Shown piece by piece: positions 4,960 through 5,039 of a stretch of 5,039 bases of DNA (position 1 is the first letter of the stretch; each line of letters starts with the position of its first letter). The notes beneath the pieces are model-generated. The model was not told the origin of the DNA. It searched no databases and saw only the letters and a list, made by a program, of their open reading frames with translations. The translations under genes and the position numbers were made by a program. The DNA is from Clostridia bacterium (GTDB lineage: Bacteria > Bacillota > Clostridia > Oscillospirales > CAG-382), in NCBI GenBank assembly GCA_017959195.1, contig JAGDBE010000109.1, positions 1-5,039 of the forward strand, in the 5' to 3' direction.

Positions 4960-4988
4960 ATTATATTACTTTTGGGTATTTGTGTCAA
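4960..4988 (-). promoter_or_regulatory. Strong sigma-A promoter of the HprK-like/S26-like operon
   Basis: On the minus strand: perfect TTGACA (4983-4988), 17-bp spacer, perfect TATAAT (4960-4965), with an A/T-rich tract just upstream of the -35. The transcript is expected to begin near 4953, right at the GAGGAG ribosome site, leaving almost no untranslated leader. This shows the kinase-like gene is the first gene of its operon. Confidence 0.88.
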
Positions 4989-5008
4989 CACTTGAAAAAA
5001 ATAGAACG

Positions 5009-5036
5009 ATATTGCGGTTATTATTCAAAATATTGC
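5009..5036. repeat. Direct repeat ATATTGC spaced by 21 bp
   Basis: ATATTGC occurs at 5009-5015 and 5030-5036, 21 bases apart start to start, which is two helical turns. It sits 21 bases or more upstream of the -35 of the HprK-like operon, where an activator could bind. In A/T-rich DNA a 7-base match may be chance. Confidence 0.25.
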
Positions 5037-5039
5037 AAA

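Overview
The window looks like chromosomal DNA of a Gram-positive, low-to-mid GC Clostridia-type bacterium, probably an uncultured gut member of the Oscillospirales/Ruminococcus grouping. This is inferred from near-consensus sigma-A promoters with 17-bp spacers, strong Shine-Dalgarno sites, a tRNA with an encoded CCA end, compact U-tailed terminators and the protein types; no ribosomal RNA gene is present to confirm it. Most of the window is ordinary housekeeping sequence.

Layout: (1) 1-78 is the last 25 codons of an unidentified plus-strand gene, closed by a GC-rich hairpin. (2) 79-501 has no credible gene. It is a mosaic of short repeats: two identical 35-bp GC-rich units, several small perfect hairpins, a duplicated 22-bp copy of the 3' end of tRNA-Pro with its own terminator, and an inverted T-arm-like fragment. 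(3) 502-577 is an intact minus-strand tRNA-Pro(UGG) with promoter and terminator. (4) 662-1318 is a minus-strand HAD phosphatase, divergent from (5) a two-gene plus-strand operon: ribF (riboflavin kinase/FAD synthetase) overlapping by 11 bases an exported, membrane-anchored S11 D-Ala-D-Ala carboxypeptidase homologue. (6) A bidirectional terminator at 3754-3787 separates this from (7) a convergent minus-strand operon that starts from a very strong promoter at 4960-4988. It encodes an HPr-kinase/PEPCK-like P-loop protein followed after 4 bases by a small signal-peptidase-like (S24/S26) protein without an N-terminal membrane anchor.

The ribF product makes FMN and FAD, and its partner gene belongs to cell-wall maturation; the link looks like one of expression rather than a shared pathway. 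The kinase-like/peptidase-like pair is the best candidate for a poorly described system. HprK-like proteins modify lasso-peptide precursors in some Bacillota clusters, and a soluble peptidase-like partner suggests peptide modification or processing, but no precursor peptide, PqqD protein or transporter is visible here. The other real oddities are the S11 protein, which has lost two of the three canonical active-site signatures, and the tRNA-Pro-associated repeat mosaic.
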